The notes beneath the pieces are model-generated. The model saw nothing but the letters and a program-made list of their open reading frames with translations. It did not search any database and was not told the origin of the DNA. DNA of 64,000 nucleotides from Thiomonas sp. FB-Cd (GTDB lineage: Bacteria > Pseudomonadota > Gammaproteobacteria > Burkholderiales > Burkholderiaceae_C): NCBI RefSeq assembly GCF_000733775.1, contig NZ_JPOE01000002.1, forward strand, positions 1,488,001 to 1,552,000, written 5' to 3'. Every line of letters starts with the position of its first letter. The stretch's first letter is position 1. The position numbers and the translations under genes are program-made. Positions 56,603-64,000 of the stretch are shown here, one piece after another.

Positions 56603-57112
56603 ATGCGACGGCTGTACTTTCTGGTTCCCGATATTGCTACGGCGCACAGCATCGTGGATGAATTGCTGCTTGCACGCCTTGCCGAAAAGCACATTCATGT
56701 CATCGCGCGTGAGGGCACGCCACTGAGCAATCTGCCCGAAGCAGGATTGGCGCAGAAAACTGACCTGATTCCCGCAATCGAGCGTGGGCTCGGATTCGGC
56801 GGGGCCACCGGCACCCTCGCGGGGCTCGTCGCGATCGCCATCCCTGGTAGCGCGGTGATTTCCGCCGGAGCGCTGGTGGTCGCGTTGGCTGTCACCGGCA
56901 CAGCCCTCGGTGCCTGGATCAGCAGCATGATCGGCATCAGCGTGGAAAGCCCGCGCCTGAAGCCATACGAGCAGGCGATTGAGGGCGGGCAGTTGCTCAT
57001 GATGGTGGATGTACCAGCGCCTCGCGTCAGCGAGATCGAGGCCCTGATCGCGCGGCAGCATCCCAACGCGCGCCCCGAAGGCATCGAGCCCGACATTCCG
57101 GCCTTCCCCTGA
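56603..57112 (+). CDS. DUF1269-type membrane protein
   Basis: A 169-residue protein. The N-terminal part (RRLYFLVPDIATAHSIVDEL) is a small alpha/beta module. A central Gly/Ala-rich hydrophobic hairpin (GFGGATGTLAGLVAIAIPGS, then ALVVALAVTGTALGAWISSM) resembles glycine-zipper membrane segments, and the C-terminus (GGQLLMMVDVPAPRVSEIEA) repeats the alpha/beta pattern. This layout is typical of DUF1269 proteins of Burkholderiales; function unknown. AAGGAGC lies before the ATG. Confidence 0.75.
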   Translation: MRRLYFLVPDIATAHSIVDELLLARLAEKHIHVIAREGTPLSNLPEAGLAQKTDLIPAIERGLGFGGATGTLAGLVAIAIPGSAVISAGALVVALAVTGTALGAWISSMIGISVESPRLKPYEQAIEGGQLLMMVDVPAPRVSEIEALIARQHPNARPEGIEPDIPAFP

Positions 57113-57279
57113 GAGCTTGCTGCCCTGCACATGCCAATGCAAAGCTGACCTCCAGCGCACCCACCTCGGTAGCCGTTGCAGGGTGGACGTCCATTGAGGC
57201 GTGCGAAGCGTTACCGCTAGGCGGCATCCCCCAGCGCTGCGCGCGGGCGTCCGCCAGAGTCCGATGGCCGAGGACGCCT

Positions 57280-57981
57280 TCAGAATCGCTCGACCCACGG
57301 TCGCAATTCCAGCTCCCAGGACCAGGCACTGCGGTCCTGCCGCACCAAGTGCAAATAGCTGCGCGCGATAGCGTCAGGATCGAGCATGGAATCAGGAACA
57401 GCACTTGAATCGATGCGATCGGGATGGCGAATCGCACCGTCAATCACGATATGGCCAACGTGGATACCCTGCGGCGCCAACTCGCGTGCCATGCTTTGCG
57501 CAAGCCCGCGCAGTGCGAACTTACCCATCGCAAAGGCGGCCGAATGCGGGTAGCCTTTAACGCTGGCGGATGCTCCGGTGAACAAGATGGTGCCGCGCCC
57601 ACGCCTCAACATGGACCGTGCTGCCTGCTGCGCGACCAAAAACCCCCCAAACGCCGACACGGCCAGCGCCTGCGCCACGGCATCTGGCTCCACCTCCGTA
57701 ATGGGGCCGCGCACGCGGTTTGCTGCGTTATAGATGACCACGTCCAATGAGGCGTCGCATGCCTTGTCAAGCTGGTTGAACAGCGCATCGACTTCCGTGC
57801 CGTCGCTCGCGTCACAGCGCAAAGCCATCGCACCAAGTTCTTGCGCCAACGCAGCGAGCCTCTCAGGGTGGCGCGATGCCAGAGCAACGCGATAACCGCC
57901 CTCGCGCGCGAAAACACGCGCCAAGGAAGCGCTCAATCCGTCGCCAGCTCCAACGATGAGGATGCAGGGTTTCGAAGACAT
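57280..57981 (-). CDS. SDR family oxidoreductase
   Basis: A 233-residue short-chain dehydrogenase-like protein. The cofactor motif is altered to VGAGDGLSASLARVFA instead of TGxxxGxG. The Asn region reads YNAANRVRG, and FTGASASVKG provides the Ser. The usual YxxxK is replaced by AFAMGKFALRG: Lys is kept but Tyr is Phe. So it may be catalytically altered or use another proton donor. ATG 57981 (MSSKPCILIVGAGDG) is favoured, since it lies right before the Rossmann fold. The substrate is unknown. Confidence 0.78.
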   Translation of the reverse strand: MSSKPCILIVGAGDGLSASLARVFAREGGYRVALASRHPERLAALAQELGAMALRCDASDGTEVDALFNQLDKACDASLDVVIYNAANRVRGPITEVEPDAVAQALAVSAFGGFLVAQQAARSMLRRGRGTILFTGASASVKGYPHSAAFAMGKFALRGLAQSMARELAPQGIHVGHIVIDGAIRHPDRIDSSAVPDSMLDPDAIARSYLHLVRQDRSAWSWELELRPWVERF

Positions 57982-58154
57982 GGCTGCGAGCTCCAGGACA
58001 CGGTAGAAGGTGTCCCGACTGTAGACGATCACCAGCTCACGTGTGCTGCGACGTTGCTAAACAGACTTGCCGGCAGCGGTCAACGCTGGACACGCCAGCA
58101 CGGCCCCGCAGCCCGGCGGACAATTGGTTCCTTCTCTTGACTTGGGAGTTTCGC

Positions 58155-58919
58155 ATGAACCTGACTCTTTCACCGTCCGGGCTGCAGGGCCGCGTTGCGC
58201 TTGTCACCGGCGCCTCATCAGGCATTGGCGAGGCCACAGCCTCAATGCTTGCTCAGGCCGGTGCCAAGGTCGCCATCAGCGCCCGGCGCGCTGATCGGCT
58301 CGACGCGCTTGCCACGAAGCTTCGGTCGATGGGCGCCGAGGTCCTCGTGCTTGCCGCCGATCTTGCCGATTTGGAGGCCGCGCAGCGTGTCGTGCACGAC
58401 ACTGAGGCGCACTTCGGCCGGCTGGACATCCTTGTCAATAACGCGGGGGTGATGTACCTGGAGCCGATCGACACGGCCGATATGGGGCGGTGGCAGCACA
58501 TGGTCCAGCTGAATCTGCTCGGGCTCATTGCCACATGCCAGGCCGCCCTGGCGGGCATGCGAGCGCGCAAGGACGGACATATCGTCAACATCGCCTCCAC
58601 CGCAGGCCGCCAGGCCAATCCGAACGCGGGCGGCTACTCGGCTACCAAATGGGGCGTGGTGGGCTTCAGCGAATCCCTTCGCCGTGAGGCGTACAAGGAC
58701 AACGTACGTGTCACCGTGATCGAGCCGGGCGTGGTGCAAACCGAATTGCGCGAGCACATCGCACACGCCCCAACGCAGGCAGCGATCAACGCCTGGGCTG
58801 AGGGTATGCGCCAACTGCAAAGCGAAGACGTGGCGCGCACCATCATGTTTTGCGTCAGCCAGCCAGCCCACGTGAACATCAACGAGGTGCTGATGCGTCC
58901 GACGGATCAGGAGCGCTGA
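58155..58919 (+). CDS. SDR family NAD(P)-dependent oxidoreductase
   Basis: A classical 254-residue SDR. It has VALVTGASSGIGEATASML (cofactor), SARRADRLDAL after strand 2 (Arg suggests NADP), LVNNAGVMYLEPIDTADMGR, the Ser in NIASTAGRQANPNAGGYSAT, and Tyr/Lys in YSATKWGVVGF. The C-terminal NVRVTVIEPGVVQTELREHI is typical. It resembles YdfG/clavaldehyde-type dehydrogenases; the substrate is unknown. The start is ATG 58155 with TGGGAG upstream. It is divergent from the preceding SDR gene. Confidence 0.88.
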   Translation: MNLTLSPSGLQGRVALVTGASSGIGEATASMLAQAGAKVAISARRADRLDALATKLRSMGAEVLVLAADLADLEAAQRVVHDTEAHFGRLDILVNNAGVMYLEPIDTADMGRWQHMVQLNLLGLIATCQAALAGMRARKDGHIVNIASTAGRQANPNAGGYSATKWGVVGFSESLRREAYKDNVRVTVIEPGVVQTELREHIAHAPTQAAINAWAEGMRQLQSEDVARTIMFCVSQPAHVNINEVLMRPTDQER

Positions 58920-59345
58920 GGACCCGAGCCCGGCAAACGCCAACCCCTGGCCACCGCGTCGCGTATCGCCGGCGGCGGGCAATCGGCGTGACCCCAAAAT
59001 GGCGTATACCCGTCCAGCCGCCGCTCATCCGACGCCCCCGTCGAGCACACTGTGCGAAGCGTCGCCGCCCGGGCCCCAGCCCACGGCTTTCGCGGCGATG
59101 CAATCGATCAGGGCGCGGAATAACCAACAGGGGCTCGGGCCAACGCTTTGTGGCACTCGCGCAGGCGCGCAATCATTCGGGACTCACCGCCGCACAGTGC
59201 CCGCCCAATATCCCGCGAGTGATGATCGTTCGTGAGAAAGCGACTGCAGGCGCAAGCCGCGGGCTGATGCGGCAGCGCGCGCTTTGCGCACGGCCTCGCG
59301 CATGCGTGCACTTTGGGATGGTCCGCACGCGATTAGGAAACAGGA
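58920..59345. other. Intergenic stretch before the cold-shock gene
   Basis: About 425 bases with no recognisable gene. The open frames are GC-rich chance frames without family motifs. The cold-shock promoter begins at its right edge. Confidence 0.4.
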
Positions 59346-59505
59346 TATAATGCATGCTGCAGTTACGCAAAAGCTCGTCGATTTGAAGATTTCCTGTGCC
59401 TTGTGCCACTCACGTGGCAAAGTCTGTTGAATTCCCCAAGTGATTGTCTTGCGTGTTGCTGCACTGCGTGGCATGTGCCCCGCATCACTTGTTTAAGGAA
59501 CTCAT
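59346..59505 (+). promoter_or_regulatory. Promoter -10 and long leader of the cold-shock gene
   Basis: A perfect TATAAT (59346-59351) is followed by about 148 bases of leader before the ATG. No good -35 box is present at the usual distance. Long structured leaders are typical of cspA-type genes, where they change fold at low temperature. That this one is a thermosensor is inference. Confidence 0.55.
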
Positions 59506-59715
59506 ATGACTACCCAAACTGGCACCGTGAAATGGTTTAACGAAGGCAAGGGTTTTGGATTCATCGCCCAAGATGGCGGAGAAGCCGATCTGTTCGTGCA
59601 CTTCAGCGAAATCCAAGGCAACGGCTTCAAGACCCTGGCTGAAAACCAGCGCGTTCAATTCGAAGTCAAGCAAGGCCAAAAGGGCCTGCAGGCGTCAAAC
59701 GTCCGCCTTGCCTAA
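59506..59715 (+). CDS. Cold-shock protein (CspA family)
   Basis: A 69-residue single cold-shock domain that binds single-stranded RNA and DNA and melts RNA structure. RNP1 is KGFGFIAQ (GKGFGFI) and RNP2 is [28 protein letters not shown] and the end [11 protein letters not shown] are characteristic. AAGGAA lies 7 bases before the ATG. A perfect terminator hairpin with eight T follows. Confidence 0.96.
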   Translation: MTTQTGTVKWFNEGKGFGFIAQDGGEADLFVHFSEIQGNGFKTLAENQRVQFEVKQGQKGLQASNVRLA

Positions 59716-59750
59716 GGACCCGTTCTGCTCGAACACAAAGAGCCATGAAA

Positions 59751-59778
59751 AACCGCAGCTTCGGCTGCGGTTTTTTTT
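59751..59778 (+). terminator. Rho-independent terminator of the cold-shock gene
   Basis: AACCGCAGC-TTCG-GCTGCGGTT makes a 9-bp stem with a UUCG loop, ending in a run of eight T. Confidence 0.93.
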
Positions 59779-59838
59779 GGTCGCCGCGCGACGGATGCAT
59801 GCATGGCCACGCCGTGTGCGCAGGATTACCATTGCTGC

Positions 59839-60501
59839 ATGGCACAAATGTCAACAGTCACTCAACCGCCACGCCCTCAGTCTTTGGGCGAGGAACTGGC
59901 GAACAGCCTGAGTCACGGCTTGGGCCTTGCCTTGGCCATTGCAGGTCTGCCGGTTCTCATCACCACATCCGCGCATACTGGAAACGGGGCGGCGGTTGTG
60001 GGCGCCTCGGTTTTTGGTGGCACCGCCATCCTCCTGTATCTGATTTCAACGCTCTACCACGCCCTTCCCCAGAGAAGGCTCAAAGAGGTGCTACAGGTCC
60101 TGGACCACGTGGCCATCTACCTGTTTATTGCCAGCACCTACACACCCTTCACCTTGGGTGTGTTGCACGGCGGCTGGGGTTGGACCCTGCTTGGACTCGT
60201 GTGGACACTCGCACTTGCTGGCGTTGTGTTCAAGATCCTCGGCGGCACGCGCTTTCCGCGAGCGTCGACCCTGCTCTATTTGGCCATGGGGTGGGTGATT
60301 TTGGTGGCGATACGGCCACTGTGGCTGCACATGCCGGCCACGGGCTTGGCCCTCTTGATTGCGGGCGGAGTCGCCTACACGTTAGGCGTCGTCTTTTTTG
60401 CACTGGATGATCGCGTCCGTTACAGCCATTTCATCTGGCATCTGTTCGTGCTTGTCGGTACCGTGTTTCACTTTTTTGCGGTGCTTCTGTACGCAGCGTG
60501 A
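59839..60501 (+). CDS. Hemolysin III / PAQR family membrane protein
   Basis: A 220-residue protein with seven predicted membrane helices. The family signatures ANSLSHGLGLALAIAG, LISTLYHALPQRRLKEVLQV and LDHVAIYLFIASTYTPF carry the conserved His/Asp residues thought to bind zinc. A third His pair lies in the C-terminal SHFIWHLFVLVGTVFHF. Homologues include E. coli YqfA; haemolytic activity is not general. The start at 59839 (MAQMSTVTQPP) is a choice; 59803 and 59848 are possible. Confidence 0.9.
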   Translation: MAQMSTVTQPPRPQSLGEELANSLSHGLGLALAIAGLPVLITTSAHTGNGAAVVGASVFGGTAILLYLISTLYHALPQRRLKEVLQVLDHVAIYLFIASTYTPFTLGVLHGGWGWTLLGLVWTLALAGVVFKILGGTRFPRASTLLYLAMGWVILVAIRPLWLHMPATGLALLIAGGVAYTLGVVFFALDDRVRYSHFIWHLFVLVGTVFHFFAVLLYAA

Positions 60502-60564
60502 GTGTTCACTCTGGCAAAGCGCACTTGCGCTAGGCACGCGAGGCTTCCCTACGTAGATGATCTA

Positions 60565-60593
60565 TTGACATTGCCTAGAACTTAAATTATCTT
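60565..60593 (+). promoter_or_regulatory. Sigma-70 promoter of the beta-glucan cluster
   Basis: A perfect -35 box TTGACA (60565-60570) is followed by a 17-base spacer and TATCTT (60588-60593). Transcription would start near 60600, inside the adjacent operator. Confidence 0.7.
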
Positions 60594-60597
60594 TTTC

Positions 60598-60611
60598 TGA
60601 AAGCGCTTTCA
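60598..60611. promoter_or_regulatory. LacI-family operator upstream of the GH1 gene
   Basis: TGAAAGCGCTTTCA is a perfect 14-base palindrome with the central CG typical of LacI/GalR-family sites (compare the cre pattern TGWAANCGNTNWCA). It overlaps the predicted transcription start, which suggests repression relieved by a sugar. The regulator gene is not in the window. Confidence 0.75.
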
Positions 60612-60671
60612 TGCATAGCCGCGGAGCGTATCGATTCACCCAACTCGGCAGCTTCGGCTCCAACATTACGC

Positions 60672-62045
60672 ATGCTTGAATCCATTCCTCAAATCCACTC
60701 GACAGCGTTTCCGGAAGGTTTCATCTGGGGGGTGGCGACGAGCGCGTACCAGATTGAAGGGGCCGCGGCGGAAGACGGGCGGGGCGCATCGATCTGGGAT
60801 ACGTTTTGTCGGCTCCCCGGGGCCATTGCCGATGGCAGCAACGGGGATGTGGCGTGTGAGCACTATCGCCGCTGGGCCACGGATCTGGAGTTGATCGCCA
60901 GTCTGGGGGTCAACGCCTACCGTTTCTCGGTGGCGTGGCCGCGCGTACAGCCCCTGGGCGAAGGCGCATGGAACGCCAAGGGCATGGCGTTTTATGACCG
61001 CCTGGTTGATGGATTGCTCGAGCGCGGCATCGGCGCGCATCTGACCCTCAATCATTGGGATCTGCCCCAGGCACTACAGGACAAAGGTGGGTGGGCGAGT
61101 CGCGACACCGTACACCGCTTCGTCGAGTACGCCTGCGGCGTGGCCCAGCGGCTTGGCGACCGTGTGGTGTCGATCACGACGCATAACGAACCCTTTGTGC
61201 AGTCCATCCTCGGGCATGAATCGGGCATCTTCGCCCCAGGGGTGCGCGACAGGGGCGTGGCCATGCAAGCGGCACACCACCTGTTGCTCAGCCATGGCAT
61301 GGCCGTGCAAGCGTTGCGCACGCTGGGCATCCGGAGTGATCTGGGCATCGTGCTCAACCTCGCTCCCATCCAGGCCGCATCCGGTGCTGCGGAAGATCGG
61401 GCGCGCGCCCATCTGGAAGACGGCCGCTTGGTGCGCTGGTACATGGACCCCCTCTTCAAGGCAGCCTATCCCGAGGACGTGCTTGCGTTCCTGGGCCAGG
61501 ATGCCCCCCGCATTGAACACGGCGACATGGCCATCGTCGCCACCCCGATCGATTTCCTTGGCGTCAATTACTACTCGCGTGCCGTCTTCAGCGCATCCGG
61601 CCCCCAGGATCCGCACGACAGCGGTGCCGAGATCACCGACATGGGCTGGGAAGTCTACCCCGAGGGACTCACCGAGTTGCTGGTGCGTTTGCACCGCGAT
61701 TACGCCATTCCAGCCCTGTACGTGACGGAAAACGGGGCCGCCTTCAAGGACCAACTCGTCAATGGACGGGTCCACGATACCGCACGCATGCGCTACATCG
61801 CCAACCACATCGCCGCCGTGGGCAAGGCCCTGCACCAAGGCGTGCCCCTGCGCGGCTTCATGGTGTGGAGCCTGCTTGACAACTTCGAGTGGGCAAGCGG
61901 CTATGCCAAGCGCTTTGGCATCGTGCATGTCGACTACCAAACCCAGCGCCGAACCCTCAAAGACAGCGCCCTGTGGTACCAAAACTTCCTCAGCTCACAA
62001 CCCGACAAATCCGTCGCGCCGGACGGGCTACGCGCAGCGGCTTGA
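60672..62045 (+). CDS. GH1 beta-glucosidase
   Basis: Retaining glycosidase that releases glucose from beta-glucosides and short beta-glucan oligomers. The 457-residue TIM-barrel protein starts FPEGFIWGVATSAYQIEGA. The acid/base Glu173 is in TTHNEPF and the nucleophile Glu353 in LYVTENGAAF. LNHWDLPQALQDKGGW and SLLDNFEWASGYAKRFGIVH are also typical of GH1. No signal peptide is present, so it should act in the cytosol on imported oligosaccharides. It is first behind a promoter with a LacI-type operator and is followed by GH16 and GH17 genes. Confidence 0.95.
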   Translation: MLESIPQIHSTAFPEGFIWGVATSAYQIEGAAAEDGRGASIWDTFCRLPGAIADGSNGDVACEHYRRWATDLELIASLGVNAYRFSVAWPRVQPLGEGAWNAKGMAFYDRLVDGLLERGIGAHLTLNHWDLPQALQDKGGWASRDTVHRFVEYACGVAQRLGDRVVSITTHNEPFVQSILGHESGIFAPGVRDRGVAMQAAHHLLLSHGMAVQALRTLGIRSDLGIVLNLAPIQAASGAAEDRARAHLEDGRLVRWYMDPLFKAAYPEDVLAFLGQDAPRIEHGDMAIVATPIDFLGVNYYSRAVFSASGPQDPHDSGAEITDMGWEVYPEGLTELLVRLHRDYAIPALYVTENGAAFKDQLVNGRVHDTARMRYIANHIAAVGKALHQGVPLRGFMVWSLLDNFEWASGYAKRFGIVHVDYQTQRRTLKDSALWYQNFLSSQPDKSVAPDGLRAAA

Positions 62046-62305
62046 ACCGTCCTTCGCCGATTTCCTCACCTCCCATCTCGCGACGAGCGCAAAAACCTAC
62101 CCGTCCCGCTCATTGCGTCTGCACTCACCGTCGTGGAGCCATGCTGCCTACCGCTTGTTTGGTCACTTTGTGGCAATGCGCAGCAGCACTGCACAGCGCA
62201 AGTGCCGCAGTCATTCGCTCTTGCCCCAGCACCTAAACCGGAAACGGCAAGCGTTACGGCTTCGATGTCTGCCCCTGGCCAGGGTCCCCAATTGGCGTAC
62301 GCAGC

Positions 62306-63232
62306 ATGAGCAAAAGCATCGCATCGTGTGATTTCAAACCCACGGACGAATCCGAATGGACTCTGGTCTGGAGCGATGAGTTCGACGGTGACCATCTGAA
62401 TCCCCAAAAATGGGATTTCGATTTGGGCAACGGCTTTTTCGCTGGAAAGGACAAAATCTGGGTTTCAGGTTGGGGCAATGACGAACTCCAGTATTACACC
62501 CGCGACCCCTCCAACATCTTCGTCCGCGACAGCGCGCTCCACATCCGAGCCCTACAGGAGTCACTGCACGGCTGTGCGTATACGTCGGCGCGCGTAAAAA
62601 CGCGGCGCCACGACGGCGCGCCCTTGTTCATCAAGCAGTATGGTCGATTCGAATTTCGCGCCAAGGTACCGCATGGCAAAGGTCTCTGGCCCGCGCTTTG
62701 GCTGTTGCCGCATGAAGATCATTATGGCAGTTGGGCTGCCTCCGGCGAGATCGACGTCATGGAGATCCTCGGCGAACATCCGGAAACCGTTTTGGGAAGC
62801 ATTCACTTTGGCTCCTCGTTTCCAGAACGCGAACTTGTGACGCACACGCATTCGATCCCCGATGGCGGCAGCGTCGGCGACTGGCACGTTTACGCCGTCG
62901 AATGGTATCCAGGGGAGATTCGCTGGCTGTTTGATGGGGTGATGTGGGCGAGGCAGAACTTTTGGTGGAGCTGCAGCTCCACCCGCGATGGCCAAGGGAC
63001 AACGCCCTTGGCGCCCTCCGAATTGAATGCCTGGCCTGCGCCGTTCGACAGGCCCTTTTACGTCGTGATGAACGTTGCCGTGGGCGGGAATTTTCCCGGA
63101 TCCCCAAATGAGCGGACCCGTTTCCCCGCCGATCTGTTAGTCGATTACGTCCGAGTCTACGACCGTGCGAAGGGCTATGAAGCGCCGAAGCCGAGAGGTG
63201 TGGGCATGCTTCCATGGGCAAAACCCCGATAA
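62306..63232 (+). CDS. GH16 beta-glucanase, without signal peptide
   Basis: Endo-acting beta-1,3-(1,4)-glucanase of the laminarinase type. The 308-residue jelly-roll protein begins WTLVWSDEFDGDHLNPQKWD and has the catalytic motif GEIDVMEILG with nucleophile Glu148, Asp150 and acid/base Glu153. YGRFEFRAKVPHGKGLWPAL, WHVYAVEWYPGEIRWLFDG and YVVMNVAVGGNFPGSP are all family landmarks. The N-terminus (MSKSIASCDFKPTDE) lacks a signal peptide, which is unusual because GH16 enzymes are mostly secreted. An upstream start with a leader was looked for and not found. Confidence 0.92.
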   Translation: MSKSIASCDFKPTDESEWTLVWSDEFDGDHLNPQKWDFDLGNGFFAGKDKIWVSGWGNDELQYYTRDPSNIFVRDSALHIRALQESLHGCAYTSARVKTRRHDGAPLFIKQYGRFEFRAKVPHGKGLWPALWLLPHEDHYGSWAASGEIDVMEILGEHPETVLGSIHFGSSFPERELVTHTHSIPDGGSVGDWHVYAVEWYPGEIRWLFDGVMWARQNFWWSCSSTRDGQGTTPLAPSELNAWPAPFDRPFYVVMNVAVGGNFPGSPNERTRFPADLLVDYVRVYDRAKGYEAPKPRGVGMLPWAKPR

Positions 63233-63277
63233 GAGCCGCATCCACGACGTCCATCCACGCCAGCCATCGGAACCACG

Positions 63278-64000
63278 ATGTCCAAAATTCAATATCGCTG
63301 CGACGACAGCCATTTTTACCATGCGCGTTCCGGCGCCGACCCGACAATTCCCTGGGCCGCGTCGGTGCCTTCGACGCGCCAATCGCTTGAAGACCCGCGA
63401 AATCTCAAAGAGGCCTTCCGCGCGGCGCTTGACAAGGGCCTCCACGGGCTATGCTTCAGCCCCTATCTTGACGGTCAGGGCCCGGGTTCCTCGATCACCG
63501 AGCTGCAAATCCGCTCACGCCTGGAAATTATTCAATCCCACGTGCGCTGGATTCGAAGCTTCTCCTGCACCGAAGGCCACGAGGCAACGCCACGCATCGC
63601 GCATGAACTCGGCTTGAATACGCTCACTGGCATGTGGCTTGGCACCGATTCTGCCAGCAACGAGCGTGAATTCGAATCCGCCGTCGCCATCGCACGCGCT
63701 GGATACGTTGATGTGCTGGCTGTCGGCAATGAAGTTCTGTTACGCAAGGACCTTTCGGAAGACGAGTTGCTTGATTACTTGAGGCGAGCGAAGGAGGCGC
63801 TCCCCGGCATCCCAATTGGCTATGTCGACGCGTACTTCCTCTTTGAGCAGCACCCTCGTGTCACCCAGGCGTGTGACGTCGTTCTGGCCAACTGCTACCC
63901 ATTCTGGGAGGGCTGCCCTCGCGATGAAGCCGTGCCCTACATGCAGACGATGTACGCCCGCGCACTAGCTGCTGCGCCCGGCAAGCCCGTGATCATCAGT
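63278..64000 (+). CDS. GH17 beta-1,3-glucosidase/glucanase, partial at right edge
   Basis: The frame is open from ATG 63278 to the window end, 241 codons visible. It has the GH17 fold start PYLDGQGPGSS (residues about 62-72), LGLNTLTGMWLG, the acid/base Glu152 in LAVGNEVLLR, GYVDAYFLF and VVLANCYPFWEG. The nucleophile Glu is expected beyond the edge; the last residues read GKPVIIS, the strand that leads to it. No signal peptide is visible (MSKIQYRCDDSHF). It lies 45 bp after GH16, in the same operon. Bacterial GH17 proteins act on beta-1,3-glucans, sometimes next to glucan synthases. Confidence 0.85.
   Translation, partial: MSKIQYRCDDSHFYHARSGADPTIPWAASVPSTRQSLEDPRNLKEAFRAALDKGLHGLCFSPYLDGQGPGSSITELQIRSRLEIIQSHVRWIRSFSCTEGHEATPRIAHELGLNTLTGMWLGTDSASNEREFESAVAIARAGYVDVLAVGNEVLLRKDLSEDELLDYLRRAKEALPGIPIGYVDAYFLFEQHPRVTQACDVVLANCYPFWEGCPRDEAVPYMQTMYARALAAAPGKPVIIS

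Overview
The window looks like a chromosomal segment of a Gram-negative betaproteobacterium of the order Burkholderiales. The evidence is a GC-rich base composition, the run exbB-exbD-lpxK-trm112-kdsB-adk, the dnaG-rpoD pair with a long Lys/Ala-rich RpoD N-terminus, hemH near grpE-dnaK-dnaJ, a glnA-ntrB-ntrC operon and an L-Ara4N lipid A cluster. I cannot fix the genus; a Thiomonas- or Comamonadaceae-like bacterium would fit, but that is a guess. Almost all of the sequence is protein-coding. One tRNA (Thr, CGT) is present; no rRNA and no CRISPR array was seen.

Layout. 0-1.5 kb: the leftward badH-badI pair for cyclohexanecarboxylate degradation, with a clear promoter and operator palindrome; both genes carry a one-base frameshift. 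1.9-3.9 kb: a decayed IS200/IS605 element (tnpB minus, tnpA plus, and a second tnpB-like 3' end). 3.9-7.2 kb: icd, a small Lys/Ala-rich exported protein, a DUF192 protein, a solo IS right end and sodB. 7.2-13.8 kb: xseA, then exbB-exbD-lpxK-trm112-kdsB (envelope and lipid A), adk and an SDR. 13.8-18.3 kb: dnaG (frameshifted) and rpoD. 18.5-27.6 kb: a cyclase-FHA protein, hemH, an ArnT-like transferase, grpE-dnaK-dnaJ with sigma-32-type promoters, and prfB with its programmed frameshift. 27.7-32.7 kb: pepN, fbp, tRNA-Thr and srkA. 32.8-34.4 kb: a second decayed tnpB element next to a gene fragment. 34.5-41.9 kb: the arn operon (arnT, arnE/F-like, arnB, arnC, a split arnA and arnD). 42-48.2 kb: acs, a UPF0114 protein, fumarase, and murI fused in frame to xth. 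48.2-54.9 kb: the leftward glnA-DUF4124-ntrB-ntrC cluster, a MoCF/CinA-type protein and an EI24 protein. 55-60.5 kb: an omega-aminotransferase, a DUF1269 protein, two SDRs, a cold-shock protein and a hemolysin III family protein. 60.6-64 kb: a beta-glucan cluster (GH1, GH16, GH17), the last gene running off the right edge.

How the genes work together. LpxK, KdsB and the Arn proteins build and modify lipid A with L-Ara4N, which lowers its negative charge. The glnA operon is a self-contained nitrogen control unit: upstream of glnA there is a sigma-54 element with two NtrC-type sites near -108 and -137, and the NtrB/NtrC pair is encoded downstream. Icd, fumarase, acs and fbp are central carbon genes. 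The GH1-GH16-GH17 block sits behind a sigma-70-like promoter with a perfect LacI-type operator, and none of its three products shows a signal peptide.

Quality note. Single-base frame breaks in badI, badH and the essential dnaG, and a possible extra C joining murI to xth, all lie in or near short G/C runs. This pattern suggests indel errors in the assembly rather than gene death. The transposase genes, in contrast, carry several independent lesions and look truly decayed.
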